Shown here: positions 11,099 to 22,577 of the stretch, piece by piece
Layout: every line of letters starts with the position of its first letter
Numbering within the stretch: the stretch's first letter is position 1
From: Rhizophlyctis rosea
Lineage: Eukaryota > Chytridiomycota > Chytridiomycetes > Rhizophlyctidales > Rhizophlyctidaceae
Assembly: GCA_027596075.1 (NCBI GenBank)
Contig: JADGJC010000153.1
Coordinates: 1-64,000, forward strand
Direction of reading: 5' to 3'
DNA: 64,000 nucleotides
Notes under the pieces: model-generated
Told to the model about the DNA's origin: nothing
What the model saw: only the letters and a program-made list of their open reading frames with translations
Database searches by the model: none
Made by a program: the position numbers and the translations under genes

Positions 11099-13020
11099 AT
11101 GGACATACAAACATCCGACGGTGACATGGCGGATTTCACACAGCATGAAGACGATGATACATCCGACAATGATGCTCCTCAAAATGTCTATAACGGCCAC
11201 CCTTCCGATCAGTATCCTACAGCCAACCATGTGTACTTCGGACAGCGATACGCAAGTTACGTTGACGATAATTGGTCCGCCGGTGATTTCTTCCCGGACT
11301 CCCTTAACAATCTGCAGCTTTCCAATAGAGGTTTAAAAAGGGAGATGGAGGATGAGTTGGAAGCTTTGAAAGTGATGGGGTACCCTGAATGTGCCGAAGA
11401 ATCTACAAAGGCTCTAGAGCGAATGTGGAGGGTGTTAAGAAAAGGGTTGGACGAACTGATGTTACAGGTACAGTGTGGTTTGCATCATGGCATGACTGGT
11501 CCGCGCACCCATTAATCCCAAATTTCTTTCCATCTTTGTAATTAGCGCCAACAAGAGCCCACGCGGCCCACTTATCAACGTCCAGCCGATCTGCAACAGC
11601 ACTTGATTACGAATGCGGACGTGGTGACCCTCATAGCTGAATCAATCGACGATCCCGAAACATTGTCAAAGTTTTCCAGAACCTGTCAGAAATTCAACGC
11701 TTTCCTCGCTCGTCGTCTATGGTCCCGCCTCCGTTTCGATCCCATCCTTCCAACCCGCACGCTCAACATCATCCTAACTCTCCTAACCAGTCGCAGAACT
11801 CATCCCTCCTTCGTAAGAGCAGTCGAATTCATTCACCTAGATTACAGAGGATACAAACAAAGCGATGGACATTACATGGACCTGTCCTCACTCGAGTCCA
11901 AATTTATGCGTTTGCTGGCAAAGGTTGTTGGCCAGCTGTCCACAATTCGGATCCAGAGGTTTGGGGTGGATATACGGTCGATATTGGCGTTGATGGATGG
12001 GGTCGGGAAGGTGAAGCAGCTTGAGTGCGGGTGGCCGCAAGTGAGCTGGGGTCCCAATTGCTGCTTTAGCTTCAATGGCGCCTCCAGGGGCATCAGCATC
12101 AGCATGGCGCATTTACCCAAAAAGAAAAAGAGATACCAAACTTTGACTCAGCTAGAGAAGATTAGCTTTTCCAGACTGCTACGTTTCGCGAATGGACAGT
12201 TTTATCAGTTTTTGTGCGCAAGATGGATTTGTCGTGTCTCCGTAGCTTAGATCTTTCGTTTACAACTTTAGATAGATTGGAGGTATGCCGGATTGTAGCA
12301 CAGACATCAAATTTAGAAGAGCTAGCTCTAGCAACATTCGCATGGGACTGGAGTATTGATCAACCATCTCCAACTTCTCGATTGCCTGATCTGAACGGCG
12401 TTCGCAGCTTGCCGTTGTTGCGACCTCATTTCCGGCATCTACGAACACTAATCTTAGAAGGCTCAAGCGTCGGCGACTCAGCATTCCGATCGCCACTTGC
12501 TTCCACCTTCACCGCCGGTTGTTTCTCCATCCCCAATACCTGTCCATCCCTCAAATTTCTCTCCCTCGTGGTTCAGTATGAGATTCTGGAGGGGGAATAC
12601 GGCTACATACCTCCGGATGGGGATTGGGCACCGCTAGAAGGGTACGACCTCGACGCAGAATTCGATGACGAGTTTCTGAAACGGCAGTTGGTTTTGTTTG
12701 GAGGGAGTTTGAAGAGACTGGTTTTACCTAGAATGAGGAAGTGCAGTGTTGATGGGAGCGTTTTGGAGGTTATTGCGAATCATTGTCGGAATTTGAAGGT
12801 GTTGTTGTTGGATCGGAGAATGGATGGGCAAACTGTGGAGGGTATTTTAAACATTTTGGAGGTTTGTAAGGACGTCAAGATAGGTTGGGTAGAAAGACTC
12901 CCATATTTTGATCTGGGATATGGTGGGGTGTTGGTTGAGTTGTTGAGGGAGCGTGGGAGGTTGTATCAGGGAGCACATATGAATGTTACCAGGCGGTTGC
13001 GAGATGTGCCTACGTTGTAA
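11099..13020 (+). CDS. F-box-like / leucine-rich repeat protein (one frame break)
   Basis: Exon 1 is 11099-11467 (acidic, disordered head, then a helix-rich stretch). Exon 2 starts at 11546 after a 78-nt intron. It contains an F-box-like segment (LIAESIDDPETLSKFSRTCQKFNAFL) followed by LRR-like units such as LEKISFSRL, LRSLDLSFTTL, LEELAL, LRTLILEGSS and LKVLLLDRR. Units before and after ~12210 are in different frames. Adding one T to the T5 run at 12209-12213 restores a continuous LRR (QFFVRKMDLSCLRSLDLSF), so I read this as a homopolymer frame break. The frame then stays open to the stop at 13018-13020. F-box/LRR proteins recruit substrates to SCF ubiquitin ligases; that role is inferred from the fold, and the target is unknown. 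Confidence 0.65.
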
Positions 13021-13631
13021 ATAAAACTAGATTGATTAGGGCAATGAAGGAAGCACGACTATGTACTTGTGAATATGGCAATTGAACTCATGTAAGCTGG
13101 CAGTATAGTACACTCAGTACTCAAGCTGCTTCAGGAGCAGAGTCTCTGAGGGATGAATCATTGTTCTAAATGAAATGGGGATACGGAATGCGTTCCATAT
13201 TGCTGAACTGACACTGATTCTCATCTCGATTCAATCTGAGGGGAACATGACGAAAGAATACCACACTTCATCCACATACCATCTCCCATACGCAACGTCC
13301 TATGTAATCCACATCCAACACAATCTCACAAACCCAGCCAACCCCCCCTCTCTCTTCAAAAGCTTCCTGGCACCAAGGTCCAGAGCGATAACCTTAACGG
13401 CCCCATTATACGCCTTGGAGACTTACCGTAATCTATGTATTCCAAAACCACAAGGTCCCACATCAAGCAAATCGACCAAGCCTGACGCCATACTATCATC
13501 GTGGTTCAAACTCATTGTATGCGTCTCCCTGCAAAGACTAACAAGCCGTTAGTTCGCATCAACAAACTTCCCGCAACCTCACGATTTGCCCTATATGACT
13601 TGAGATTTACAAACTTCTTCCTGTCCATCAA
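13021..13631. other. Intergenic, no supported gene
   Basis: 610 bases between the F-box/LRR gene and tRNA-Pro. One plus-strand frame (13175-13552) is open but has no recognisable domain and a composition unlike its neighbours. Confidence 0.45.
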
Positions 13632-13703
13632 GGTTCGATGGTCTAGTAGTATGATTCTCGCTTAGGGTGCGAGAGGTCCCGGGTTCAATTCCCGGTCGAG
13701 CCC
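13632..13703 (+). tRNA. tRNA-Pro (AGG)
   Basis: The acceptor GGTTCGA pairs with TCGAGCC with one G-T pair. The anticodon stem CTCGC/GCGAG encloses TTAGGGT, giving anticodon AGG. T arm CCGGGTTCAATTCCCGG. No intron. Confidence 0.95.
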
Positions 13704-13725
13704 ATCAGGAGCGTGTCTCCATTCA

Positions 13726-13798
13726 GCCCGGCTAGCTCAATCGGTAGAGCGTGAGACTCTTAATCTCAAGGTTGCGGGTTCGACCCCCGCGTTGGGCT
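13726..13798 (+). tRNA. tRNA-Lys (CTT)
   Basis: The acceptor GCCCGGC pairs with GTTGGGC (two G-T pairs). The anticodon stem TGAGA/TCTCA encloses CTCTTAA, giving CTT. T arm GCGGGTTCGACCCCCGC. It lies 22 bp after tRNA-Pro on the same strand, so the two may be co-transcribed or independently initiated from internal A/B boxes. Confidence 0.95.
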
Positions 13799-13807
13799 TT
13801 TTTTTTT
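13798..13807 (+). terminator. Pol III T-run terminator of tRNA-Lys
   Basis: Ten consecutive T residues directly follow the acceptor stem, the canonical RNA polymerase III stop signal. Confidence 0.85.
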
Positions 13808-14844
13808 CCCGCGTGTGTTGCGGGCGACGGCGAGGGGTGTGGTGGTCGGAAGAGGAGCGGACGTTCTGGCAGCGAGGTGCTCAGCACGTAGCGCTTTTAT
13901 GAGGGTGAGGGGGCGGGAGAGTTGGTGAGAGTGGAGCGGGAGCAGGCCTTGTGGATAGCGCGCAACGCCAGAGACCTCTTGGTACTTTGGGGCGAGAGTT
14001 GAAGGAGAACAAGTGGAGGCAGGTGGGGAGAATAGCAATGGAGGAAGGGACGCTGGAGACTCGAGAGCTACCTCCACGTATGCACAAGAAGGCCTTATGA
14101 TCAGGCAAGAAGGCCTCATGATCCGCATTCACAAAAAACGGCAGTATTCGTGGAGAAGTGTCCTTGGTAGTCCCGGGCTCCGCGGTCAACAAGGAACGCT
14201 GAAATCTGGCATGGAGGCAAGTCTAAGTTTCGAGCTCATGCTAGGGAGGGGACGCTTAATGTGGCAGGTACGATCTGGAAAAAGATAATGGGAAAGCACG
14301 GAGGGTTGGCGTATCGTTCCAACACCACCAAGTTGGCGAGGAAGGAGGACGATCTGCAAAAGGAAGGAGAATATCGCTTCAAGAAGAAGGGAAGACGACA
14401 AGTTTGGATTGGACAGAAGAGATCTGAAGTATGGATGAGGACACAAAGTCAAAGCATTTGATGAAAACGCGTCAACAACAGCGCCACACCCCAGGGTCCA
14501 CACCAAAACTTCCTCCCTGCCACTCACCACCACCAACCCAACACCCAAAACATACAAAAAGACAAAAACCGGCAAGATATATTTCACCTAAACACAAAAT
14601 ATAACCCCCAGCCCCAGGCATCCCAACCCCCTCACACTTCTGTACATCCTGTCCCCACCTTAAAAAACTCCAAACAAACCGGGAAAAAAGAAAAAACAAA
14701 AACAAAAAAACTAAACACAAACAGCGCTGCAAAGAGAAAACAAAAAAACTAACAAGAAAGGAAAGGCGTACAAAAAAAACTACATTATCGACTCCAAACA
14801 CCATATTGAAAGCCCGTCCTTGATACGGTAAAACATCCCCAATT
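13808..14844. other. Intergenic / 3' region of the PIP5K gene
   Basis: About 1 kb without a convincing gene. The part next to the PIP5K stop (14540-14820) is strongly A/C-biased on the plus strand with repeated CAAAAAAAC-like runs, consistent with its 3' untranslated region on the minus strand. Confidence 0.45.
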
Positions 14845-17616
14845 CTACCGATCATTCTCATGATCCACCACCTCCCCAACCACAGGTGTAGGTGCAACCG
14901 GCGACGTCGGCCCACTAGTAGGACTCAACGGCGCCCCTGCCCCCTCCCCAACCACTACGTTGCTACCCCCCGTAATGGCCTTCCGCATAAACTTCACAAA
15001 CCGATTTCCATAAAGCGTCGGGTGGACGGCCGAGATCTTGGTCTAACCAAGTCAAATGACACCCAAGTCAGACATGATTCCTTCCATACAAACATCCATA
15101 CGCAAAACATACCTTATCATGCCCGATACTCTTAAAAGCATGCTCAACCCTCTTCGTAAAATCATACCGTGTAAAGATATCGATAATACCAATGTAGTAC
15201 AACTCTTTGCTAGGCAAGTTCGCGTCGTCCGTGGACTGGAACCCGCCTGCATCTTGGTAGAATACACAGTATTTCCGTCTAGAAAAAGCAATACGGATCA
15301 ATCAAACACATCCGCAGAAGAGTGGAGTCAACAGAACTTACTCAGCAGGTGAATCATCCGGCAACCTCGAGTTACTCGGTCCCAACTGTATAGCCTCTGT
15401 CCGCGTCAAGGCCCGCTTCATGGCTTGCGCCTTACTCGGTGGCCGCTTGCTATTTCGTTGCGGAAGAGGTTGTTCCGCCGATGCCCCAGCTTCAACCTCG
15501 GCGGTAGCTTTAGCGAGCTGTTCAGGATCAAAGACCGCCAGCGTTTGGTCACGGATGTTGTCTTTGTTTCCTTTCACTAGGTCGTGTACGCCGATGAGGA
15601 GGGAGTAGTCCATGATCATTTGGGATTTTAGGAACTGGCAACAAGGAAACCATGAGCAACAATGACCCGATGATAGATATAAGCGTAGAGAATGTAAAAA
15701 CCAACCTCCACATCCCTCTCCATCTGCTCAATCATGATATGCCTCTTTTCCGGTCCCAACGCAATGTGCTTCTCCCTCTTCAACCAATTCAAATCCTTCA
15801 GCACAGCCCTCGGGTTCGTCTTAGCTTCCTCTTCCGGCAACTCTCTTCCAACAAGGGATCCTTTCAAATCGTATGTCTCGTGAATATCCTTATTTGCTGG
15901 GAAGACGTTGCCCATGACGACGAAGTGGATCTTGCGGTTGCCCGGAAGCTTCACACGGTGCAAGCCGAAGATACGGGAGAGGAGCGTATGCGGGTTGTGG
16001 CAGATGTGATGGTAGTAGTGCTTGAGGATCTTGCGCATGAATTTGTGTTCGGAATGGTGGATGGTTTTGATGATGAAGCGGTAGTCTTGCGAGTAGTAGA
16101 AGAAACTTCCACTCTTTCCTGGACTTCCAAGTTCGGAGAGAACGTACTTGCCCGTCAAAGATAGCTGCAGTTACACCGTCAGCGTCCTTATCCAATTCGC
16201 ATCTCCAATATCATCATACGCACCAAGTACTCCGCAGGATCCACGTGGAAAGACTCTCGAATCATCCGGAAGACCCATGGTGCGTAGTCCTTGAATTTGA
16301 AATCGTACTTCGACGACGGAGTTAACTCATTACCGGTACTGCAGACATAAAAACACATGTTAGTCCGCCGAAATCAACTGACCGGCGGCAACGTAGAGAA
16401 CGTACACATCAAATGCCAGCTTATGTGCGGCTGTGAAATCCGCGTCCGTCAAAGGTCGAATCAACTTTGCGTTACACCGTGACACCTGATAGTTGCCAGC
16501 TTGTAAGCTATACGCCCAATCAACTGAAATGGCTGCTGCGAAGTCTTTACCGAAATCCTGATTCCTGTCAACATATCGTACATCAACATGTAATTCACAT
16601 GGCCCTCCTTCACAGGCGTTCCGACCAACACCTCCTTTTCAGATCTTTGTCTCGTCAATCGCCGTTCAAACATTTCACCCGAATTCAACCGCCTGCCCAA
16701 TGTCCGTTTCCGTGCCGGCGGAGCGTCCTCAGTAACAGGTCCCAAATGCGCTCCCGATGGTCCACCCGCGTCCCCACGTGCCGTCCCTGCCGAGAACGAT
16801 CCCCCCCATTTTGCTGGGGAGCTCTTGTCCTTGAACGCCCCAGAGAACGAGTAAGGTCGCTTGGCGGCGAAGTCGGCACGCCGTTCTGTTTGAGGCCTTA
16901 GCTCGAGCGCTGATGCGGGGATGGGTGATGCTGAGAGTTCTTGAGAAGCTGCTGGATTTGTGCGTGCAGGACTGGCAATTGATGGAGATGCAACAACATC
17001 TGAACCGTCAGCCGCTGTTCTGACCGCTTCGATCGCGTTGGAATCTCGGGAAACCTCCTGGACTTGCCCTTCCATCAGTTGTGAAGGCGAGGGTGGAGGT
17101 CGACCTGGAGGCTCTGTGACGTGTACATCGGCGGTTCCGTTGACAGTGGGATGCGCAGGGATTTCTGCCCCAGCTCCCTGACGGTCGGTAACAATTCCAT
17201 CAGATGACGACGCAGTGATTAGTATTGGAGGAATAGGATCATTCGTCGAAGCAGCCTTCAACTCTTTGAAAGAAACGCGTGGTGCAGATTGGGCGATTGG
17301 TGTTGATGCAGATGCATCGGCGGGGAGTGCGGAGGAAGGAGCGGGAAGGACGGGGACGGCAGGAGATCCAGGTGTGGTGAAACCAACTCTCGAGTCTGAT
17401 ACTTGCTTTGTGCCAAGTAAACTTGTAAAGTCCATTGTCATTGAGGCAGGTTTGGAGTGCGCAGACAGGTCGGAGTTACCGGCGGGCTATGGGAACGGGA
17501 CATTTAGTAAAGTTCACCCCTGCAGTTCGTAGGAAAGGACCTACCTCTTGCTCAACAGGTTTGGAACTGAAAACGTTGCTGTCTCTATCCTCTCGGTCCG
17601 CTGTTGTGCGAGCCAT
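14845..17616 (-). CDS. Phosphatidylinositol-4-phosphate 5-kinase (Mss4/Its3 type)
   Basis: Eight exons, high to low: 17616-17545, 17486-16551, 16485-16406, 16338-16224, 16164-15706, 15634-15342, 15278-15113, 15042-14845 (772 aa). All junctions keep frame. The first ~300 residues are disordered and Ser/Pro/Ala-rich. The kinase core follows: [46 protein letters not shown], the G-loop [10 protein letters not shown], lysine in RFIIKTI, DLKGS, and the catalytic MDYSLLIG. These place it firmly with PIP5Ks, which make PI(4,5)P2 at the plasma membrane and support actin and endocytosis. A 67-residue Ala/Ser/Lys-rich insert lies after [11 protein letters not shown]. The C-terminal tail is Pro/Gly-rich. 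An upstream 24-codon first exon was chosen because its intron joins the main frame in phase. Confidence 0.92.
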
Positions 17617-19177
17617 TGAGGATGCTGATGTTATGGTTGACGGGCGTTGGTGAGTTGATGCTGCTGGTGGGGTGATGACAAAAGCGTTGGAGGAAACAAT
17701 TTGTCGATGTGTATAGTAGGAGTGGTGAGGTTGTTGACGTTGACTAGTAACGATTTAAGGATTTCTGTATGAGGCAACGCGAGATGGTGGGAAAAAGATG
17801 TGACGTGAGAACGGGAGTTCCAAGCGACAACTTCCGTATCCCGCAAAGACGCGTCCTTCAAGCGAACGGAGAAAAAAGCCCGTGGAAAGAAAAATACCCA
17901 CCCGAAGGTGAGAATGCCAAACCCCACGTGCTTTGAGCAACCCCGCCCAACTACGTATTGATTTTTGAACATTATATTGACCACGGCATGATACATACCT
18001 ATTGGAAAAGAGGTATCAGATATGAGGTTTTGCAGTTGTTGGCGAAAGAGGTCTTTACGGAAACTTTCTTTTTTGAGTTCCCAGAAACGAGTGGTGTTTT
18101 ATTTCGAAGTGCAGACTAGATATGAGGTACTGTGTGACTTTCTGTTGTTTGTGGGTATAGGTTTCAAAGTGTGGAAAAGGGAATGCGCCGATGCGGGTGG
18201 TGTGGATTCGAGCGGAAGTTCGTGGTTTAGCGGTTGCAAGGATGGTTCTTGTGCGTGTTATAAGGCGGAGTGAAAGGTGTGTATTTGTCGAGTTCGTCTA
18301 TGATCAAGGCCAGTTCAGCTACACCTTCTCCCCTTTCTATCTCCTTGCAATGTTAATGGTAGTGCGTGTGAAATTGTCAAAAGTGCAAACCCATTTCGCC
18401 CGTCTGTGCTAGCAGGTTATCGTTTGCCTCAGCCTCTTCAGGGTCATGATCATGAGCGATAGGTTCATCCCGAGTCCATGGGCGAATCTCGGCTTGTCCA
18501 CGCACGTTTGTCCTTCCGCAGTTCCACCCGGTTACACAACACAGGGAATTTCGGAATCTTGTGTAACCGTGTGTGCAGGATGTGGCTGTGAAAGCCCACA
18601 TTGTGACTGGAATCAGCGTGCCAGAAATTTGAGAAAGAAGTTCAAATTAGGACGGCACAGTCATAGAAGCACTTCTAACCGAATCCTCAAAATACGCTTC
18701 AATCCGAAGCCCTCGAATACAGCCCGCCCAGATTGATTCCAATCGGCATGCAGTCGGCTACAAACCCTGAACGCTTGGTGCTTTCAGTTAAAGGACATAC
18801 AGAGCCCCGTGTTTGCTTTTGAGATGACTCCAAAAAGTGCACTAGGACACACGAAATAGTTGCATTAGGTGAGATGAGATGGATGCTCTTGCGTCTAGTA
18901 TAGCAGTCGTATTGTCTGCCAAGCTGCCACTCTCTGGACAGTCCAAAGATTTTGACGCGTCTCATGCGCCACGGCTGTTAAGGCTGTGCCACCAACGAAG
19001 CCTGTCAAAACGTCCTTCTCGTCCAATTGTCTGCACAATGTCCCGCCAATGCAATCATTCATCCGCTCAAGCACCACCTGCCAAACTGAAATTCCTCATT
19101 TCCATGAACTGTTGGCACAACGAGACTCACGAAGTGTATTCGCTACCACATCCAAACACATAGAAATGCAAGAGAAA
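17617..19177. other. Intergenic, no supported gene
   Basis: About 1.56 kb. Several 60-100 codon frames occur on both strands (for example 18022-18273 plus, 18377-18601 minus), but none shows a domain, a linked exon or a convincing start. Confidence 0.4.
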
Positions 19178-19487
19178 GAATTCACACTAATCCCTCCCTA
19201 CAGAACGTCTCACCCCTTTACATCTAAACTACCCCAACTCCCACCCCTTCCACCACACTCTATGTACTTCCAAGCCCGCCTAACACTTTTGCTCCATCAT
19301 GCTTGACCCATGAATCACCGAAATGGTTTGGATCCACCTGCCAGGCAAAACGTCAGTAAAACTGTTGAATCGATCTTGATAGAGTGAGGTGAAGTTGTTG
19401 TTGTTAGTTGTTGTTGTTGGTAAGAGTTGGGGTAGTTTAGATGTAAAGGGATGAGAAGTTTTGCAGAGAGGGATTCGTGTGAATCCT
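19178..19487. repeat. Imperfect inverted (fold-back) repeat
   Basis: Arm 1 is about 19178-19262 and arm 2 about 19379-19487. In the core, 19209-19240 reads CTCACCCCTTTACATCTAAA then CTACCCCAACTC, and its reverse complement recurs at 19424-19455 with a single mismatch. Similarity extends outward past GAGGGATT and GTGTGAAT, and inward to ATAGAGTG. Arm 2 carries an extra GTTGTT-rich insertion. The arms enclose a ~115-base loop. It lies just past the 3' end of the ankyrin-tailed gene. Confidence 0.75.
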
Positions 19488-19567
19488 CCGCTCTCATCAT
19501 CCCGGTGTGTTCGTCCGCGGTAAACGTTAGTCCTTCGTCGCCTCGTTTGCCGTTCCCTCCCATCCCA

Positions 19568-22113
19568 TCACCCTAACTTATGCTTCTCCAAATACGTCCG
19601 CACCGCTCGCGCCTCCTGAACCTCCGTCACTGTTTTCGCTTCCTTCTCCACTCGCACAGCGATGTCTAAAGCCAGACTACCTTCAATTGCATCGCCAGTC
19701 GAATCCCGCGCCCGCTCGTTCCGTTGAAAGAAGAGGTCACGAATCCAAGGATATTTCGGAATGGATGTGTGCAAATAGATGATGAACTCAAGGTTGGAAC
19801 TGATAGTCGCCAGGTGCACCAGATTGCTACGGCGAGGATATGTGACGGTCGTCATAAATTTCTTGTACTCCTCATCATTCCGAGCTTGCCCAAGGAGAAA
19901 TAGGGACACTCTGTTGACACTGCGTATGTTGATAGAAAAATGGTTCAGGAGTTGCATCTTCAACCGAGCGCGTCATCGTGCTTTCCGCCGCCAACTTACC
20001 GATGATAAACGCAATTATGAATAGGCGTTACACCAAACTGACCAACCCTCATCCCCAGAGCTTTCAACAGATCATCCCCGCGACCACATGCCACAACCCT
20101 TTCGCAAAATCTGAGCTTCTTGCCCTCGGCGGCAACCCTTTCATGCGCCTGCAGCTTCTGATCACACAATAGGTGAAGCACGTTGTATTTGCTCTCCCGA
20201 GGCGTCGTCAATACTTGAGGAATTAGGAGTTGGTAAACAAATCCCTCAATCTGACAATCATATCCCACACATACCAGGCACATCACTCCGAATGACGACA
20301 TCCATTATCATATCCAGATCACCATCCATGTGATATTCTTCCGCATTGACGATCCTTTTCACAACGGTATGGATCACATGGTCTCCGGCGGGAGACTTCC
20401 GCTGGAATATCGCTTGACGCATGTGGAGTTGGAGGTAATGTATCACCGACGTCAAAGAACGTGTCGAATTCGCCTCATCAATGAGATCTCGTAGTGTGGA
20501 GTGTAGCTCCTCCGAAGTCTGCGCTTGCGACCATTTGAATGTTGGTTGTGTCATTATCTCGCGAGATTGGATTATTGATGGTGGATCCGTTCCTGGGGTT
20601 GTTTGAACGGCGGTGTGCGTGTCGAATGGGCCAGATTGCTGCGACGCACATGTAAGCGAACCTATTGGCAGCGGAGGATAGGTGCTTAACAATGTTGTCG
20701 GCGCTGCACTGGCCAGGGAAGTTGGCATCGACATGGAGGACGTGAGTTCAAGCGCAGATCCAGCTTCCGTATGAGTGTGACGTGATGTATCCTCCAAAGA
20801 TTCAAATTCCGCCCTAAACTGGATGGATTCATTATTACCATTTTGAAGCTTATACTGCTTTTAGAATCATCCTGATTCTTACCTCCAAATCGTCGAGACC
20901 CTCAAACAAATTAGAGCTGCCTGGGGCAACAATCGCCGCGAAAGGGCTCGCATGCAGTTGTGGTAGGCGGAGCACCGATTCTATGCCTTCCACCTCATGA
21001 AACGCACTAGACGATGGTGCAACTGGAGTGTACAAGTGATCAGCCCTGGTGCGTTGCAAGCATGGAACGAGGGAACGACTCTTACCATCTCCGCTTTCGT
21101 CCGCCTGTAGTTGTGCTACCGTGCCGGTACTTTCATTATCCAGTGTAAGCCATTCGTCACCCAAACTCGCACTCGACTCGAAAGCGGAAGAGGTGCTCGC
21201 AGGCGCGGAAAAGTAGGACTGGGAACCTTCGGAAAATGGACGAACATTGTCTGCAAAATGATATGCAAGAAGCGGTAAGCAGAGGCGCCAATGGGGTAAT
21301 GCATCGGTAAATCAGACCGTCAATGGTGCAGATCAAAAGGTGATTGAAGCAATGACATGATTGAAACCTCACCTTGCATTCGCATGCGCTTGGGAGTGTA
21401 CGGACCAGAACCAGCCGTCCCGACCGGTTGAATTGGACCACACCGTTGAGTGTCGGAAGTGGAGGAGCCTGTGAGGAGCGTATCAGGTCAGCTAATGAGC
21501 GCTACGAAGCCGTCATCTCCTCCTCACCGACCTGTCGAGCTTGAGTGTCTCCGGGCGTCGTCTGCAGAATGGTCCGGGAGCGGAGAATCGGCCTAGGATA
21601 GATGTCTGTCAGTCTGATGATAAATCCAACTCCCTGCCTAGTTCGAACGCGCGAACTTACTCTCGCTCGCTTCTTTGTAGGTTTCTGCCTGCGTCCACTA
21701 TGGTACGCTCGAAGCTCGAAACGACGGGAATGAACCTCAACACCGTTCTCGAACGTCACTTTGAACAGATATTGTTTTCCTCTGTTGATGTTGTTCTGCC
21801 CTTCACCCCCATCGCCGCTCGTCAACCGCACACTTGGTATGTCAATAGAAACGTCTGAATGAATAACTATATCCCGACCGCCTTCCACGTCATAATGCGC
21901 ATCAACGGAAAGTGTTTTTGGACCCCAGACGAGACGATTGGTCTTGTCGATACGGAGTTCAAGTTTGAAAGAAGGAGGGACTGGCATCGTGACGTTTTGT
22001 CGAGGCGTCAACTTTAACCCGTGCTCCCGTAGTATCCACTTCTGCTTGTCTTTGGAATGGTCATACTCGGCGGGACGGGCTTCGCTGTAGCTGCTAATGA
22101 GACGATAGGACAT
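19568..22113 (-). CDS. Beta-domain protein with C-terminal ankyrin-like repeats
   Basis: Seven exons: 22113-21661, 21592-21532, 21468-21373, 21250-20883, 20818-20275, 20213-20000, 19919-19568 (695 aa); every junction keeps frame. The N-terminal ~150 residues look like an immunoglobulin or Rel-like beta sandwich (PPSFKLELRID ... SVDAHYDVEGG ... KQYLFKVTFENG ... FELRAYHSGR), ending in a basic KKRAR. Then a Ser/Thr-rich low-complexity middle with YTPKRMRM, a helical block around ELHSTLRDLIDEANSTRSL, and C-terminal ankyrin-like units (YNVLHLLCDQK, FGVTPIHNCVY, SNLVHLATISSN, SLALDIAV). The order beta domain - linker - ankyrin resembles NF-kB-type architecture, but I cannot confirm homology. A nuclear regulator is a guess. 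The adjacent gene upstream is a decayed paralogue. Confidence 0.8.
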
Positions 22114-22577
22114 CCTTGTGCAGAAGAGGTGACTGAGGATGTGAACTACAAACAATTGAAGAGTCCGAAAAAGCTAGTAGGATAGGAATCTAAAAGGCCG
22201 GCAATTTGCATTGGGTAACGGTGGCAAATTTCTGAGACCTGTCAATGCAGTCAATGAGACTTCAAACCACAGGAAACACCCGCCGATAACTTGATACCGC
22301 GGCCTGGAAAGGGAACCGGTGTCAGACTAAAACGCAAAAGGTGCCGGAGGAAAGGCGTGGGGTTTGCAGTTTGACAGTTCGTTGGGCGCGTCCAATTTGT
22401 TTGTGGCGCAGGGGACGCGTTGCGTTCAAGGACCCTAAACTCAAGAGTGGGAAGCATACCTACTATGCACAAAGGATCGAATTATACTCTCCACCTATTT
22501 ACAGCCCGGCAGAATCACAGCATCAGACCGCATTGCAAAGCACCTCCCTTCCCACCACACTAATCTTTCAATCCCGT
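22114..22577. other. Intergenic between tandem paralogues
   Basis: 464 bases between the stop of the broken paralogue and the start of the intact gene, both on the minus strand. No separate gene seen; presumably the promoter of the downstream gene. Confidence 0.45.

Noticed and set aside
13175..13552. 125-codon plus-strand frame before the tRNA pair
   Set aside because: No recognisable motif and no linked exon; not better than chance.
14472..14915. 147-codon minus-strand hydrophobic frame
   Set aside because: It overlaps the PIP5K last exon and its A/C-biased 3' region; the hydrophobic residues come from base bias.
21027..21085. Possible intron (GTAAGA...CCAG) in the ankyrin-tailed gene
   Set aside because: Splicing would break frame, whereas reading through keeps the coding frame intact.
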